Part shown: in pieces, positions 1 to 9,251 of the stretch
Layout: every line of letters starts with the position of its first letter
Numbering within the stretch: position 1 is the first letter of the stretch
Made by a program: the position numbers and the translations under genes
Notes under the pieces: model-generated
Told to the model about the DNA's origin: nothing
Seen by the model: only the letters and a program-made list of their open reading frames with translations
Databases searched by the model: none
From: SZUA-309 sp965215995
GTDB lineage: Bacteria > Pseudomonadota > Gammaproteobacteria > Pseudomonadales > Azotimanducaceae
Assembly: GCA_965215995.1 (NCBI GenBank)
Contig: OZ244128.1
Location: 2,666,001-2,730,000 of the forward strand
Direction of reading: 5' to 3'
DNA length: 64,000 nt

Positions 1-651
1 GTCGTTGATGGCCGCCCAGGCATTTCGACGGGTCGCGTCGTCCGGTTTCTGCATGAGGCCGGCAGCCTGAGCCAGGCCCATGCGGGTCTGCTCGTTGCCG
101 AGCAGGACATCGCACTCGAGCGTGCCGGAGAGTGAGTCGTAGAGCCGACTCCAGGCATGGATGCCGTCCTGGGACAAGCCGTTGACCAGACGCTCTTCGT
201 TCAGACTCAGAAGCTCGTGTCTGCGAAGCCGCGAGTGCTTGACGACAAACGTGGCAGGCTCCACATCCGGATCGGCGAGGTAGGCATCGATTTCTTCGTC
301 ACCGGCCAGGTCGCAGAACTGGTTGAGCGGCTCCGAAACGTCGCCGAGCCGCTTCTGAATGCTCTGCAGCTGGCCCTGCAACGTTCGGGCGTCCGGGTCT
401 CGACCATTCACCGAGAGCAGGCAGTTCGCGTAAACGGACGGGTTCTGCAGCAGCACGGCGGCCTGCTGGCGGAGCTTGAAAATCTCCTGGGCCGAACGGA
501 TCCGGTCGTTGCCATCGAGCTTCTTATTGAGGGCCTCGATGGCGTCGCAAAGACGCTTGACCTCCTTCAGGTCGTTCTTCAGCTCAGCTGCATCGGTGCT
601 GGTGTACTCGGTTGAGAGATCCCAGGCAGGACCCTGAATCTGATTGTCCAT
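1..651 (-). CDS. M3-family oligoendopeptidase (PepF-like), N-terminal part, runs off the window
   Basis: The reverse strand from an ATG at 649-651 stays open to base 1, giving 217 codons of a longer gene. The start MDNQIQGPAWDLSTEYTS and the following helical stretch resemble the N-terminal domain of M3 oligoendopeptidases (PepF group), cytosolic zinc enzymes that trim short peptides. The HExxH zinc site would lie outside the window, so the catalytic part cannot be checked. The opposite strand is also open here, but the reverse frame gives the recognisable protein. It is transcribed away from the VWA gene, leaving a 232-base divergent spacer. Confidence 0.72.
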   Translation of the reverse strand, partial: MDNQIQGPAWDLSTEYTSTDAAELKNDLKEVKRLCDAIEALNKKLDGNDRIRSAQEIFKLRQQAAVLLQNPSVYANCLLSVNGRDPDARTLQGQLQSIQKRLGDVSEPLNQFCDLAGDEEIDAYLADPDVEPATFVVKHSRLRRHELLSLNEERLVNGLSQDGIHAWSRLYDSLSGTLECDVLLGNEQTRMGLAQAAGLMQKPDDATRRNAWAAIND

Positions 652-883
652 AGGTTGTCGGTCGGCTCGCCGCGGGAGAGCGATCTTAGCAGAAGGTCAG
701 CGTTCGCCGGTCAGCCTCGTACTGCAGGCGGTTGTGCGCCAGTTCGCCCTTGCTTGAGTTCCTGCGTCACAAACTGGCGTGCCATTCCACGCGAGGGGTT
801 GGTGCTTACTTATCCTCTCTGCTTGAAGTTTCGCTGACTTGATTGCTTTGGCCGGATGCCGAAGCTGAAACCGGAGACCAACC

Positions 884-2707
884 ATGTACAGGTTGCTGAT
901 AGCCGCCATCCTACTTCTGGCCACCTCTGTCATTGTGGCACCTGCCAGCGCGAGCGAGGGCCAGGGCGAGCTCAGGATCGAGATTCATAGCCCGCCGCTG
1001 GACCTGGAAGCCACCGGTGAGCCGCTCAGCTACGAGGTTCAAGGGGTGGCCTCCACCATCGGGGGTGTGCGCTACATCGACATGATGCTTGTGCTGGATA
1101 CTTCCGGCAGCCTGGCACAGACCGATCCGGACGACTACCGGACCACGGCAGCAGTGGGTCTGATCCGCGGACTGTCGGAGAAAAGCGACATCCAGATTGG
1201 CGTAATCGGCTTCAACAACGCCAACGACCTGCTGCAGCCGCTGACCCGCGACCGTAACAGCGTGGTTGCTGCCTTGCGTGGGCTCAGGCGTTCGGGCGGT
1301 ACCAACCTCGCGGCCGGTATCCAGACCGCGGTGGACGAGTTGAAGCAAAACGGCAGGGAGGATTCTTCCCGGGTCATCGTGCTGTTCACCGATGGCATTT
1401 CCAACGAGAAGAAAGCTCGTGAGGCAGCCAACTACGCCAAGTCCGAGGGTATCGCAGTGCAGACCCTGTTGTTGGGCGAGAATCTGAAAGGCGGTTTTCT
1501 GCTCGAGGATATTGCGGCTAACACCGGCGGCAGCTTCGTCTGGGTGCTGAACCCCACTGACCTGCCGGAAGCCTTCCTGAACATGAAGACAACGGGAGTG
1601 GAATCGGTGTCCTTGAGCGTAAATGGCTCTGAGCCGATCCCGGCCGAACTGACCGCTGGTGCGTTTACCGGCACCCTGCCTCTGGTCGCGGGTGAGAACC
1701 GTATCGTCGCCGAAGCCACGAGCTTGGATGGTCAGACTCGGGAATCCGTGGTCATGGTGAACGTTGCCGATGCCAGCTGTGCTTCGCTCGAGGTGGCGGC
1801 CACAAACAACGGCCGTGCAGCGATATCGCTGAACGAGCGGGCGGTGCAGATCGTGGTGGATGCATCCCGAAGCATGTGGGGTCAGATCGATGGCGTGGCG
1901 AAAATGGAGATCGCCAGAGAGATCCTGAACGACGCCTCTGCCTCGTTGCCGGATGATCTGGACCTGGCACTCCGAGCCTACGGGCATACCAGCGCCAGTG
2001 AAGAGAACAACTGCACGGACTCCGGCCTGCTGGTGCCCTTTGGCAGCTCGAACCGCTATGCCCTGCAAGCCGCCATTGATGGCCTGAAACCGAAAGGGCA
2101 GACACCCATCGCCTTCGCGTTGAAGCAGGCGGCAGCGGACTTTGATGCGCTCGACGGCGAACGTACCCTGGTGCTGGTCACGGACGGGCTGGAAAGCTGT
2201 GGTGGAGATCCGGTGGCGGCGGCACGGGAATTCCACGATCGTGGTATTCGCATCCACGTGATCGGTTTTGGTCTCAGCAGCGCCAAAGATGAAGACACCG
2301 CCAGCCTGAAGACCATTGCCTTCGCCTCAGGGGGTTCGTACTTCACGGCCAACAGCGCCGATGAGCTGCGTGGTGCGCTGGATGCGACCGTTGGAACTCA
2401 GTATCGCGTGCTTGCAAATGGCGACGTGGTGGCCAGCGGCGTGCTCGGCAACGATGCACCCATGTTCCTGCCGACCGGCGACTACCGGATAGAATTCGAC
2501 AGCGTGCCCAGACACGAGGTGCCGTTCACGCTCAGCGCCCGAGATCGACTGCATCTGATGCTCGAGCGGGAAGACGGAGAGATTGCGCATCGGCAGTACC
2601 GGGACCTGATGGAAGAGGCCAGTTCCTGTGAAGCGGCGCTGGCGGAGCATCAGCAGCGGTCGTTCGATGCCAATCCGGTCGTGGGTGCGTTGACTGACCA
2701 GCTCTGA
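884..2707 (+). CDS. Secreted protein with two von Willebrand factor A domains
   Basis: 607 residues. A hydrophobic signal peptide (about residues 1-24, ending ASAS) indicates export. VWA domain 1 starts near residue 66 with the MIDAS motif DTSGS (72-76), and a Ca-activated-channel-type threonine and aspartate follow. VWA domain 2 has DASRS (326-330) and a later TDGLESCGG segment. VWA domains bind a divalent metal and a protein partner, so an adhesive or scaffolding role in the periplasm or at the cell surface is likely, but the partner is unknown. The C-terminal ~110 residues look like a small beta domain followed by a charged tail. The gene stands alone, with no MoxR or BatA neighbour. Confidence 0.8.
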   Translation: MYRLLIAAILLLATSVIVAPASASEGQGELRIEIHSPPLDLEATGEPLSYEVQGVASTIGGVRYIDMMLVLDTSGSLAQTDPDDYRTTAAVGLIRGLSEKSDIQIGVIGFNNANDLLQPLTRDRNSVVAALRGLRRSGGTNLAAGIQTAVDELKQNGREDSSRVIVLFTDGISNEKKAREAANYAKSEGIAVQTLLLGENLKGGFLLEDIAANTGGSFVWVLNPTDLPEAFLNMKTTGVESVSLSVNGSEPIPAELTAGAFTGTLPLVAGENRIVAEATSLDGQTRESVVMVNVADASCASLEVAATNNGRAAISLNERAVQIVVDASRSMWGQIDGVAKMEIAREILNDASASLPDDLDLALRAYGHTSASEENNCTDSGLLVPFGSSNRYALQAAIDGLKPKGQTPIAFALKQAAADFDALDGERTLVLVTDGLESCGGDPVAAAREFHDRGIRIHVIGFGLSSAKDEDTASLKTIAFASGGSYFTANSADELRGALDATVGTQYRVLANGDVVASGVLGNDAPMFLPTGDYRIEFDSVPRHEVPFTLSARDRLHLMLEREDGEIAHRQYRDLMEEASSCEAALAEHQQRSFDANPVVGALTDQL

Positions 2708-2861
2708 CCACGAGCAGCCGGTCGCCTTGCCAGCCCGCACGCCAGTACCTCTGAGCTTTCGAGAATTTTTCGACAGGCTGCTAATGTTCCTGCATTGCTG
2801 AGAACAGGCCTGTTCCCATGGGAGCAGGGCTGATGCAGCGCGGAATGGGGCCGGCACCACG

Positions 2862-4235
2862 ATGAACCCTCTGCACAATGGCAGCTTCTGGTTCGACTCA
2901 CTGGATGAGCCACCTTCCGCCGAGCCACCTGAGTCACTGCCGGACCGGGTGGATGTGGCCATTATCGGCGGTGGCTACACCGGGCTATGGACTGCCTACT
3001 ACCTGAGTCAGCAACAGCCGGAGCTCGACATAGCCGTATTCGAGGCCGTGACCGTCGGCTTTGGTGCCAGCGGTCGAAATGGCGGCTGGTGCATGGGGCT
3101 CGCCTGGGGCATCGACGAGATGCTCAGCGACCCGGATCGGCGGCGCTCGGGGATTGATCTGCTCAACGCCATGCACGATACCGTGGACGAGGTGGGTCGT
3201 GTCTGCCAGGCGGAGAATATCGACTGCCACTACGCCAAAGGGGGCACCCTGACCGTGGCCACGTTGCCGTTTCGCGCGGAAGAGCTGCGGGCTCGCGTGG
3301 AGCGCTTTCATTCGCTTGGTTTCAACGACGATGACTACACCTGGTTGCCGGAGGCGGAATCCCGAGCGCGTATCGGCGCTCGATCGAACTTCGGTGCTGC
3401 CTACACCAGTCACTGCGCGGCCATCCATCCGGCGCGGCTCGCCCGCGGGCTTGGCGAGGTGGTGCGTAAGAAAGGTGTGCGGATCTTCGAGCTGACACCG
3501 GTGCTGGACCTGGAAGCGGGTCTGGTGCGCACCGAACGGGGTGCGGTTAAAGCCGATGTGGTTTTGCGTGCAACAGAAGGTTACACGGAATCACTGCCCA
3601 GTCAGACGCGAAGGATACTGCCGCTCTATTCGATGATGGTCGCCACCGAGCCGCTGCCAGAGTCGGCCTGGGCGGAAATCGGGCTGGCCCGACGAGAGAC
3701 CTTTGGCGATGGCCGTCGCGTCACCATCTATGGACAGCGCACGTTGGATGACCGGCTCGCCTTTGGTGGCCGGGCGGGTTACTACTTCGGTTCGAAGCGC
3801 AAGGCCGTGATCGATCCGTTGGATCCACTGCTGGACAACGTGGAAGCGACGTTGCGGGATTTCATTCCGGCGCTTCAAGGTCACGCCATCACCCACCGCT
3901 GGGGCGGCCTCATGGGGGCACCGCGACACTTCCGGCCGTGCGTGAGCTTCGACCGGCAATCCGGGGTCGGCCTGGCCGGGGGTTACGTGGGCGAAGGCGT
4001 GGCAGCCAGCAACCTGGCCGGCAGGATGCTCGCAGATCTGGTGCTGGCTGAGGAGAGCGATCTGACCCGGCTGGCCTGGGTGGACGATACTCCACGACGA
4101 TGGGAGGTGGAGCCCGTTCGCTGGCTCGGCGCCGGGTTGATGCGGTTTGCCGCACAGCGGGCCGATGGCATCGAGTTTGCCACAGGTAGACGATCGAAAT
4201 TCTGGGGAGGCCTGTTCAGCCGGGTGATGGGATAG
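2862..4235 (+). CDS. FAD-dependent oxidoreductase of the DAO family
   Basis: 457 residues. The Rossmann FAD motif IIGGGYTGLWTAYYL lies near residues 34-48 and is followed by GASGRNGGW, typical of glycine/D-amino-acid oxidases and gamma-glutamylputrescine oxidase (PuuB-like). A C-terminal glycine-rich stretch (GGYVGEGVAASNLAGR) completes the FAD site. Such enzymes oxidise a secondary or primary amine, reducing FAD and passing electrons to O2 or a dye-like acceptor. The substrate cannot be deduced, since no polyamine or sarcosine genes are adjacent. The start ATG directly precedes the conserved N-terminus. Cytosolic. Confidence 0.85.
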   Translation: MNPLHNGSFWFDSLDEPPSAEPPESLPDRVDVAIIGGGYTGLWTAYYLSQQQPELDIAVFEAVTVGFGASGRNGGWCMGLAWGIDEMLSDPDRRRSGIDLLNAMHDTVDEVGRVCQAENIDCHYAKGGTLTVATLPFRAEELRARVERFHSLGFNDDDYTWLPEAESRARIGARSNFGAAYTSHCAAIHPARLARGLGEVVRKKGVRIFELTPVLDLEAGLVRTERGAVKADVVLRATEGYTESLPSQTRRILPLYSMMVATEPLPESAWAEIGLARRETFGDGRRVTIYGQRTLDDRLAFGGRAGYYFGSKRKAVIDPLDPLLDNVEATLRDFIPALQGHAITHRWGGLMGAPRHFRPCVSFDRQSGVGLAGGYVGEGVAASNLAGRMLADLVLAEESDLTRLAWVDDTPRRWEVEPVRWLGAGLMRFAAQRADGIEFATGRRSKFWGGLFSRVMG

Positions 4236-4378
4236 CGCCACGCACACGATCAGGCGCACAATCGCGTGATCAGCTCAGCAGATCGGCTGTGCACCCGTAG
4301 GCAGTTTCGATGCCACGACACCCTGCCGAGCGCAGCGGCGGCTAAGGTAGGCCTGACGAACTCTGCTGCCTTTTGAAG

Positions 4379-5260
4379 ATGAACACGGATAAACAGCTTC
4401 CCCTCGGTCTTCTGCTGCTCATAGCGCTCAACCTGGTGCCGCTGGCCGGCGTTCTGGCCTGGGGCTGGAAGAGCTTCGATCTGATCTTCCTGTACTGGAT
4501 GGAGAACCTGATCATCGGTGCCTTCACGGTCCTGCGGATGCTTATCCGACCTTACGGTCACGCGCTGGAGCTCGTTTTCCCGCTCTTTCTGGTCCCGTTC
4601 TTCTGCGTTCACTACGGTATGTTCTGCATGGGGCATGGTGTTTTCGTCGTCTCTCTGTTCGGCCAGACGGCAACGGGCCAGGACGGGCTTCTCACCGCCA
4701 CGCTGACGGTCTTGGCCTCGCCGTACATGCTTGCCGCGATTGCCGCGCTGACACTGATCCAGGTCGCCGACTGGATTCGCGATGTCCGGCTGCGAGGACT
4801 CGGTGCCGATGGCGTGAAGGATCTGATGGTGGCGCCTTATCGGCGGATCTTCGTATTGCATATCACCATTATTGCCGGCGGCTTTGCGCTGACGGCGTTG
4901 GACGAGCCGGTAGCCGGACTGATCATTCTGGTGGCGGTGAAGACCGCCTCCGATTTCTGGCACTGGAAGCGGGACAACCAATCGGAAGGGGAATCTGATC
5001 TCTCCCCGGCAGCGCTGCTGACGCCTGAACGACTCGAGGAGCTGGCGGAAAAGTACCCGGAGCCTACCGTGACGGTGAACGGCCAGGAGCGCCGCTTCGC
5101 GAGCTTCGCCGAGATGAAGAAGTCCAAGGAGTTCCGCATGGCCCAGTCCATCATGCGCCTGATGGGTGCTGGTAAGGAGCTGAAGGTGCTGACCACCTAC
5201 CTCGATATGAAGATTGCCGAAGAGCAGGCGCAGGCTGAGGGAACACCCTTACGCGCCTGA
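4379..5260 (+). CDS. DUF6498-like integral membrane protein
   Basis: About 293 residues from the ATG at 4379 (an in-frame TTG lies two codons upstream). Several hydrophobic helices occupy the first ~200 residues, starting with LGLLLLIALNLVPLAGVLAWG and an aromatic FLYWMENLIIG segment, the hallmark by which I recognise the DUF6498 family. The last ~90 residues are soluble and charged. Function of the family is unknown. The gene overlaps the upstream-extended frame of the following beta-barrel gene, and the two may be co-transcribed. No catalytic motif is visible. Confidence 0.65.
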   Translation: MNTDKQLPLGLLLLIALNLVPLAGVLAWGWKSFDLIFLYWMENLIIGAFTVLRMLIRPYGHALELVFPLFLVPFFCVHYGMFCMGHGVFVVSLFGQTATGQDGLLTATLTVLASPYMLAAIAALTLIQVADWIRDVRLRGLGADGVKDLMVAPYRRIFVLHITIIAGGFALTALDEPVAGLIILVAVKTASDFWHWKRDNQSEGESDLSPAALLTPERLEELAEKYPEPTVTVNGQERRFASFAEMKKSKEFRMAQSIMRLMGAGKELKVLTTYLDMKIAEEQAQAEGTPLRA

Positions 5261-5330
5261 GCGATCCTCGCATCCGCGCCGTCACGGCAGTACCCTTGTC
5301 AATCTGTCAGGGTGGCCGGAGTCGCCGATC

Positions 5331-6233
5331 ATGCAAGGCGTTGTCAGAGGAGTCGGATTGCTCCTCTGTCTGAGTTTTCACGGCGTAGCCAGTGCTAACA
5401 ACGACGTGCTACCGCGGCTGCTGTCGAACTTTCCCATCAACCAGAACATCCTGAGCTTCAGCTACACCTATTCGGAGGGCAACGTCTCGGTGGATCCATC
5501 GCTGGCTCTCGATGTGGAGGCTGAGCTTCATACCGCAGCCGTCAGCTACAGCCGTTCGTTTGCTGCCTTCGGTCAATCCTCGACCTTCACTGCCGTGTTG
5601 CCCTATGCCGATCTGACCCTGGCGGGAATTATTCAGGGCGAGAGAGTGGCGGCCAGCGACCGGCAGATGCCGGATCCTAGGTTTCGACTGGCGATGAACC
5701 TGGCTGGCGCACCTGCTCTGGAGCTGAAGGACTTCGCTGGCTATCGCCAGAAAACGCTCGTTGGACTGGCCTTCGAGGTTTCGCCTCCGCTCGGCCACTA
5801 CGACGACAGCCGGCGGGTGAATTTCGGAGCCAACCGATGGACGTTCGCCTCGGAGCTGGGTGTGGGTCATCGGCTTAAGCGCATCACGCTCGAGGCGGCT
5901 CTGGCGGGCGTCGTCTTCACCGACAACGACGAGTACCTGGGCAGCCAGACACTCAAGCAGGACCCGATCGTCTCCGTCCGGGGCAACGTGATCTATCACT
6001 TCCGCCGGCCGGGCACCTGGATCGGCTTCAACACGATGTATCTGCGCGGCGGGGAAACGTCCATCGATGGCGCAGACCGGGAAGACCTGCAGTCGAGCTC
6101 CAGGGCTGGCGTGTCACTGGCCGTGCCGGTTGGTCGTCGCCACAACCTGCTGTTCAAGTTCTCCAGCGGTGTGACCACCAGGATCGGTGCGGACTTCGAC
6201 AACTATCAGGTAATTTACTCGGTGAGGTTTTAG
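5331..6233 (+). CDS. Outer-membrane beta-barrel protein, phenol-degradation meta-pathway type
   Basis: 300 residues from the ATG at 5331, chosen over an open extension to 5214 because it begins a signal peptide (MQGVVRGVGLLLCLSFHGVASA). The mature part shows alternating hydrophobic/polar strands with the pattern NILSFSYTYSEGNVSVDPSL and ends in an aromatic-rich strand closing with VRF, a normal outer-membrane barrel terminus. It resembles the MetA-pathway/transporter family (PF13557), whose members are thought to pass hydrophobic substrates. Follows the DUF6498 gene by 70 bases. Confidence 0.7.
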   Translation: MQGVVRGVGLLLCLSFHGVASANNDVLPRLLSNFPINQNILSFSYTYSEGNVSVDPSLALDVEAELHTAAVSYSRSFAAFGQSSTFTAVLPYADLTLAGIIQGERVAASDRQMPDPRFRLAMNLAGAPALELKDFAGYRQKTLVGLAFEVSPPLGHYDDSRRVNFGANRWTFASELGVGHRLKRITLEAALAGVVFTDNDEYLGSQTLKQDPIVSVRGNVIYHFRRPGTWIGFNTMYLRGGETSIDGADREDLQSSSRAGVSLAVPVGRRHNLLFKFSSGVTTRIGADFDNYQVIYSVRF

Positions 6234-6282
6234 TAGCCGACGAACAGCGAGTTCGCTCGAACAGGACACAGAGGGTCAGCAC

Positions 6283-7119
6283 ATGGAAAGAAAGCGGGTC
6301 ACGCTCACAAACGGCATATCGATCAGCTATCTGGAACGAAAGGGAGGGGATGCGCCGCTGGTGTTGCTGCACGGCATCACGGACAGCGCAAAAACCTACG
6401 AGCCGTTGGCGGCCAGGATCGACGATCGCTTCAAGGTCTTTGCGGTGGATTTCCGTGGCCACGGAGAATCAGACAAGCCGGATGGGCCCTACCACACTGA
6501 CGCCTACGCGGACGACGTCCGGCACTTCATCCGGGAGGTGATCGGTTCTCCGGTACTGCTCGAGGGCCACTCTCTGGGTGGTGCCGTGTCGGTACAGGTC
6601 GGTGCGACCGCACCTGATCTGGTTACCGGCCTGATACTTGAAGATCCACCCCTGTATTTCGTCAACGAGATCGATGAGATCTACACGGCGTTGTTTGAAG
6701 GCATTGTGGTCATGGCGACGACGCTTCAGGACGGCAGCCAGGATCCGGATCACTGGTTCGATGTGATGGCAAATGCGCCGGATCCCTACTCAGGCAAACC
6801 AGGCATCGAGACCATGGGTGAAGAGAGGATTCGTCTGCGCCTCGAATCCATAGGCCAGATGAAACCACAGGCGCTTCGAAACGCCATTGACGGCTCGCTG
6901 AAGTGGGATACGGATGCGGTGCTCGCCGAGGTTGCCTGTCCGGTCACCTTGCTCTGGGGTGATCCTGCCGCTGGTGCGGTGATGACTGCTGATGAGGTGG
7001 CTCGTGCGGTTCAGATCATGGTTGACTGCAAGGCCGTGCAGGCGGCGACAGTGGGACATCTGATCCATGACCAGGCACCTGATGTCTGGCTCGAGGCAGT
7101 AAACGGCTGGTCTCACTGA
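6283..7119 (+). CDS. Alpha/beta hydrolase
   Basis: 278 residues with the canonical alpha/beta-hydrolase order: oxyanion HG (30-31), DFRGHGES after strand 4, nucleophile elbow GHSLGG with Ser97, and a late GHLIHDQ segment supplying the catalytic histidine. Cytosolic, with no signal peptide. The family includes esterases, haloperoxidases and C-C bond hydrolases; residues here do not fix the substrate. Its stop codon lies inside a perfect hairpin shared with the convergent channel gene. Confidence 0.85.
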   Translation: MERKRVTLTNGISISYLERKGGDAPLVLLHGITDSAKTYEPLAARIDDRFKVFAVDFRGHGESDKPDGPYHTDAYADDVRHFIREVIGSPVLLEGHSLGGAVSVQVGATAPDLVTGLILEDPPLYFVNEIDEIYTALFEGIVVMATTLQDGSQDPDHWFDVMANAPDPYSGKPGIETMGEERIRLRLESIGQMKPQALRNAIDGSLKWDTDAVLAEVACPVTLLWGDPAAGAVMTADEVARAVQIMVDCKAVQAATVGHLIHDQAPDVWLEAVNGWSH

Positions 7120-7132
7120 CGCGAAGCGTCAG
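7116..7132. terminator. Hairpin between convergent genes, holding both stop codons
   Basis: A perfect 7-bp stem with a three-base GAA loop (CTGACGC-GAA-GCGTCAG). The hydrolase TGA and the reverse-strand TGA of the ion channel both fall in the stem. There is no long T tract, so termination strength is uncertain, but the placement suits a bidirectional terminator. Confidence 0.5.
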
Positions 7133-7971
7133 CCTTCCAGTCGTGCCAGCTGGCGTTCCAACCGCTGCAGTGCACGTTGAGTCGTGCGCAGCTCCTTGAG
7201 GATCTCATCCCGGTTGGGTGGTATTTCAATCTCACGCAAGCGCTCCGCCTTGGCTTCGTCCAGGTTGTTCAGCACCACGGCGATGAACAGGTTCACCACC
7301 ACGAAGGTGCCCATCACCACGAAGCTGACGAAGTACATCCAGGCCCAGGGATAAGTCTGCATGGCGGCATACATGATGTCCGTCCAGTCCTCGAGCGTGA
7401 CGATGCGAAACAGAGACAGCAGGGAGATGCCCAGGGTGCGCCAGTGGGTCGGATCTGCTTCATGGAAGAGGTGATAGCCGGCGACCCCATACATGTAGAA
7501 GATGATGGAAAGGAGTACGAGCACGTTGCCCATGCTCGGTATGGAGCGGATCAGCGTTGCGACGATGAGTCGGAGCTCGGGAAAGGTCGAAACAAGCCGC
7601 AGCACGCGCAGCAGTCTGGCCAGGCGCGCCAGCGTCGCCAACTCACCTGTGGCCGGAATCAGGCTGACCAGAATGATGCTGAAGTCGAAGATGTTCCAAC
7701 CGTCCTTGAAGTAACGACCGACTGTTGGCGCGAGTGCGCCCATCTTCAGAATTGCCTCGATGATGAAGACGAGCAGGAAGAGCTCGTTGGCCAGATTGAA
7801 AAACTCACCGAACCTGGCGCGCAGCGTCTCTGATGTATCGAGGCCGATGACGGCGGCGTTGGCGATGATCACGGCGGTGATGCCGTGCTGGAACCAGCCG
7901 CTGTCGACGATTCGGGCGAGCCTGGCTGGCAATCCGGGTCTCGCGAGCTCTGAATACTTCAGTTTGTCCAT
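7129..7971 (-). CDS. Voltage-gated cation channel (BacNav-type, one repeat)
   Basis: 280 residues from the ATG at 7971; an in-frame TTG at 8004 would add 11. Six membrane segments are seen. S4 carries arginines every third residue (116, 119, 122, 125), the voltage sensor. The pore loop reads TLEDWTD (192-198), followed by S6 (FVVVNLFIAVVLNN) and a C-terminal coiled coil rich in Arg/Leu heptads, which in this family holds the tetramer together. NaChBac and NavAb, sodium selective, have TLESWA/S; the aspartates at 195 and 198 resemble the engineered Ca2+-selective CavAb filter, so calcium permeability is plausible. Inner membrane; convergent with the hydrolase gene. Confidence 0.88.
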   Translation of the reverse strand: MDKLKYSELARPGLPARLARIVDSGWFQHGITAVIIANAAVIGLDTSETLRARFGEFFNLANELFLLVFIIEAILKMGALAPTVGRYFKDGWNIFDFSIILVSLIPATGELATLARLARLLRVLRLVSTFPELRLIVATLIRSIPSMGNVLVLLSIIFYMYGVAGYHLFHEADPTHWRTLGISLLSLFRIVTLEDWTDIMYAAMQTYPWAWMYFVSFVVMGTFVVVNLFIAVVLNNLDEAKAERLREIEIPPNRDEILKELRTTQRALQRLERQLARLEG

Positions 7972-8129
7972 TCGGTTGGAGGATGCCTGCGGAAAATCCG
8001 CCAATCATCCAGACCTGACGCTGAGTGATCAACACATCAGGAGGTCAGAGGTGCCGCTGATCCTCACTGGCAGCCCTGCTGCCTGCTCTCTACACTGCCT
8101 GTATCTGGGAGGACTCAGTTGAGAGCCAG

Positions 8130-9251
8130 TTGACCGCGCCCGCTTTTCACCTTGAAACGATTTCCGATGATGCTGGAAAACGGCTGGTAGTCGACCTGGA
8201 AGGGGATTGGCTGTTCGATACCGCGAGCGCAGTGGAGTCGGCTCTGCGATCACTGCAGCGATCTGATGCGCCCCACGTGGAGTTTCGTTGCGCCGGACTC
8301 GAGCAGATCGACCTGACCGGTGCCTGGCTGCTCTACAGCAAGTCACTGGAGCTCGAAGAGGAAGGCTTGAGCACCGAGTTTTCCGGATTCAGGGACGTGC
8401 ATATGAAGTTCTTGAGCCACGTCATCGAGCGGCCGGTGGATGATGGTGAGCCGGAGCCTGAGGAGCCGGGGGCTTTTGAGAGCGTGCTGGCCTTCATCGG
8501 GCGGGGCGCCTACGAGTTCGTTCACGAGCTCGGCGAGATGACGATGATGACCCTCGATGGGTTCCGTCGCCCTTCGGCGCTCACCTTTCGGGAAACGGTC
8601 AATCAGCTGATGGATGTGGGGCTCAAAGCCATCCCCATCATCGTCGTGATGTCTTTTCTGATCGGCATCGTGCTCGCCTACCAGGCCCAGGGACAACTGG
8701 CCCGGCTTGGCGCCGGTGCCTTCACCATTGATCTGGTCGCCATCTCCATCCTCCGGGAGATGGGCGTGCTGCTCACCGCGATCATGGTGGCCGGTCGTTC
8801 GGGCAGCGCATTTGCCGCGTCGCTTGGCTCGATGAAGCTGAATGAGGAAACCGATGCCATGCAGGTGATGGGCCTGTCTGTGAACGGTACCCTCATTCTG
8901 CCCAGGATCCTCGGTCTGGTGATTGCGGTGCCCATACTGACCGCGCTTTCGGATCTGGCCGGCATTGCCGGTGCCTGGGCGGTGGGTGTTGCACTGCTGG
9001 ACATATCTACCATCGAGTTCTCTACACGCATCGTCGAGGCGGTCAGCCTGAACACCGTTCTCGTCGGCATATCGAAAGCACCCGTGTTCGCCCTGCTGAT
9101 CGGTGCTGTCTCCTGCCTGCGGGGCCTGCAGGTGACTGCCTCGGCGGAAGAGCTTGGCCAGCTCACAACTCGGGCAGTCGTGGAGGCCATCTTCCTGGTG
9201 ATTATCGCCGATGCTGTCTTCTCGATCATTTACACGGAGCTCGGAATCTGA
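8130..9251 (+). CDS. mlaE: MlaE-type ABC permease with N-terminal STAS domain
   Basis: 373 residues from a TTG at 8130, preceded by a GGGAGGA element 13-20 bases upstream; no ATG or GTG is available in frame. Residues ~1-105 form a STAS/MlaB-like domain (AGLEQIDLTGAWLLYSKSL) and ~130-373 form the MlaE permease with the conserved EETDAMQVMGLS coupling segment. In the classical Mla system MlaB is a separate protein; here it is fused to the permease, a known arrangement. With the next three genes it makes an inner-membrane complex moving phospholipid between inner and outer membranes. Stop and next start overlap by one base. Confidence 0.88.
   Translation: MTAPAFHLETISDDAGKRLVVDLEGDWLFDTASAVESALRSLQRSDAPHVEFRCAGLEQIDLTGAWLLYSKSLELEEEGLSTEFSGFRDVHMKFLSHVIERPVDDGEPEPEEPGAFESVLAFIGRGAYEFVHELGEMTMMTLDGFRRPSALTFRETVNQLMDVGLKAIPIIVVMSFLIGIVLAYQAQGQLARLGAGAFTIDLVAISILREMGVLLTAIMVAGRSGSAFAASLGSMKLNEETDAMQVMGLSVNGTLILPRILGLVIAVPILTALSDLAGIAGAWAVGVALLDISTIEFSTRIVEAVSLNTVLVGISKAPVFALLIGAVSCLRGLQVTASAEELGQLTTRAVVEAIFLVIIADAVFSIIYTELGI

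Noticed and set aside
911..2257. Long minus-strand open frame, 448 codons
   Set aside because: Lies fully opposite the VWA gene with its signal peptide and MIDAS motifs; translation is low-complexity His/Gln/Arg-rich and family-free.
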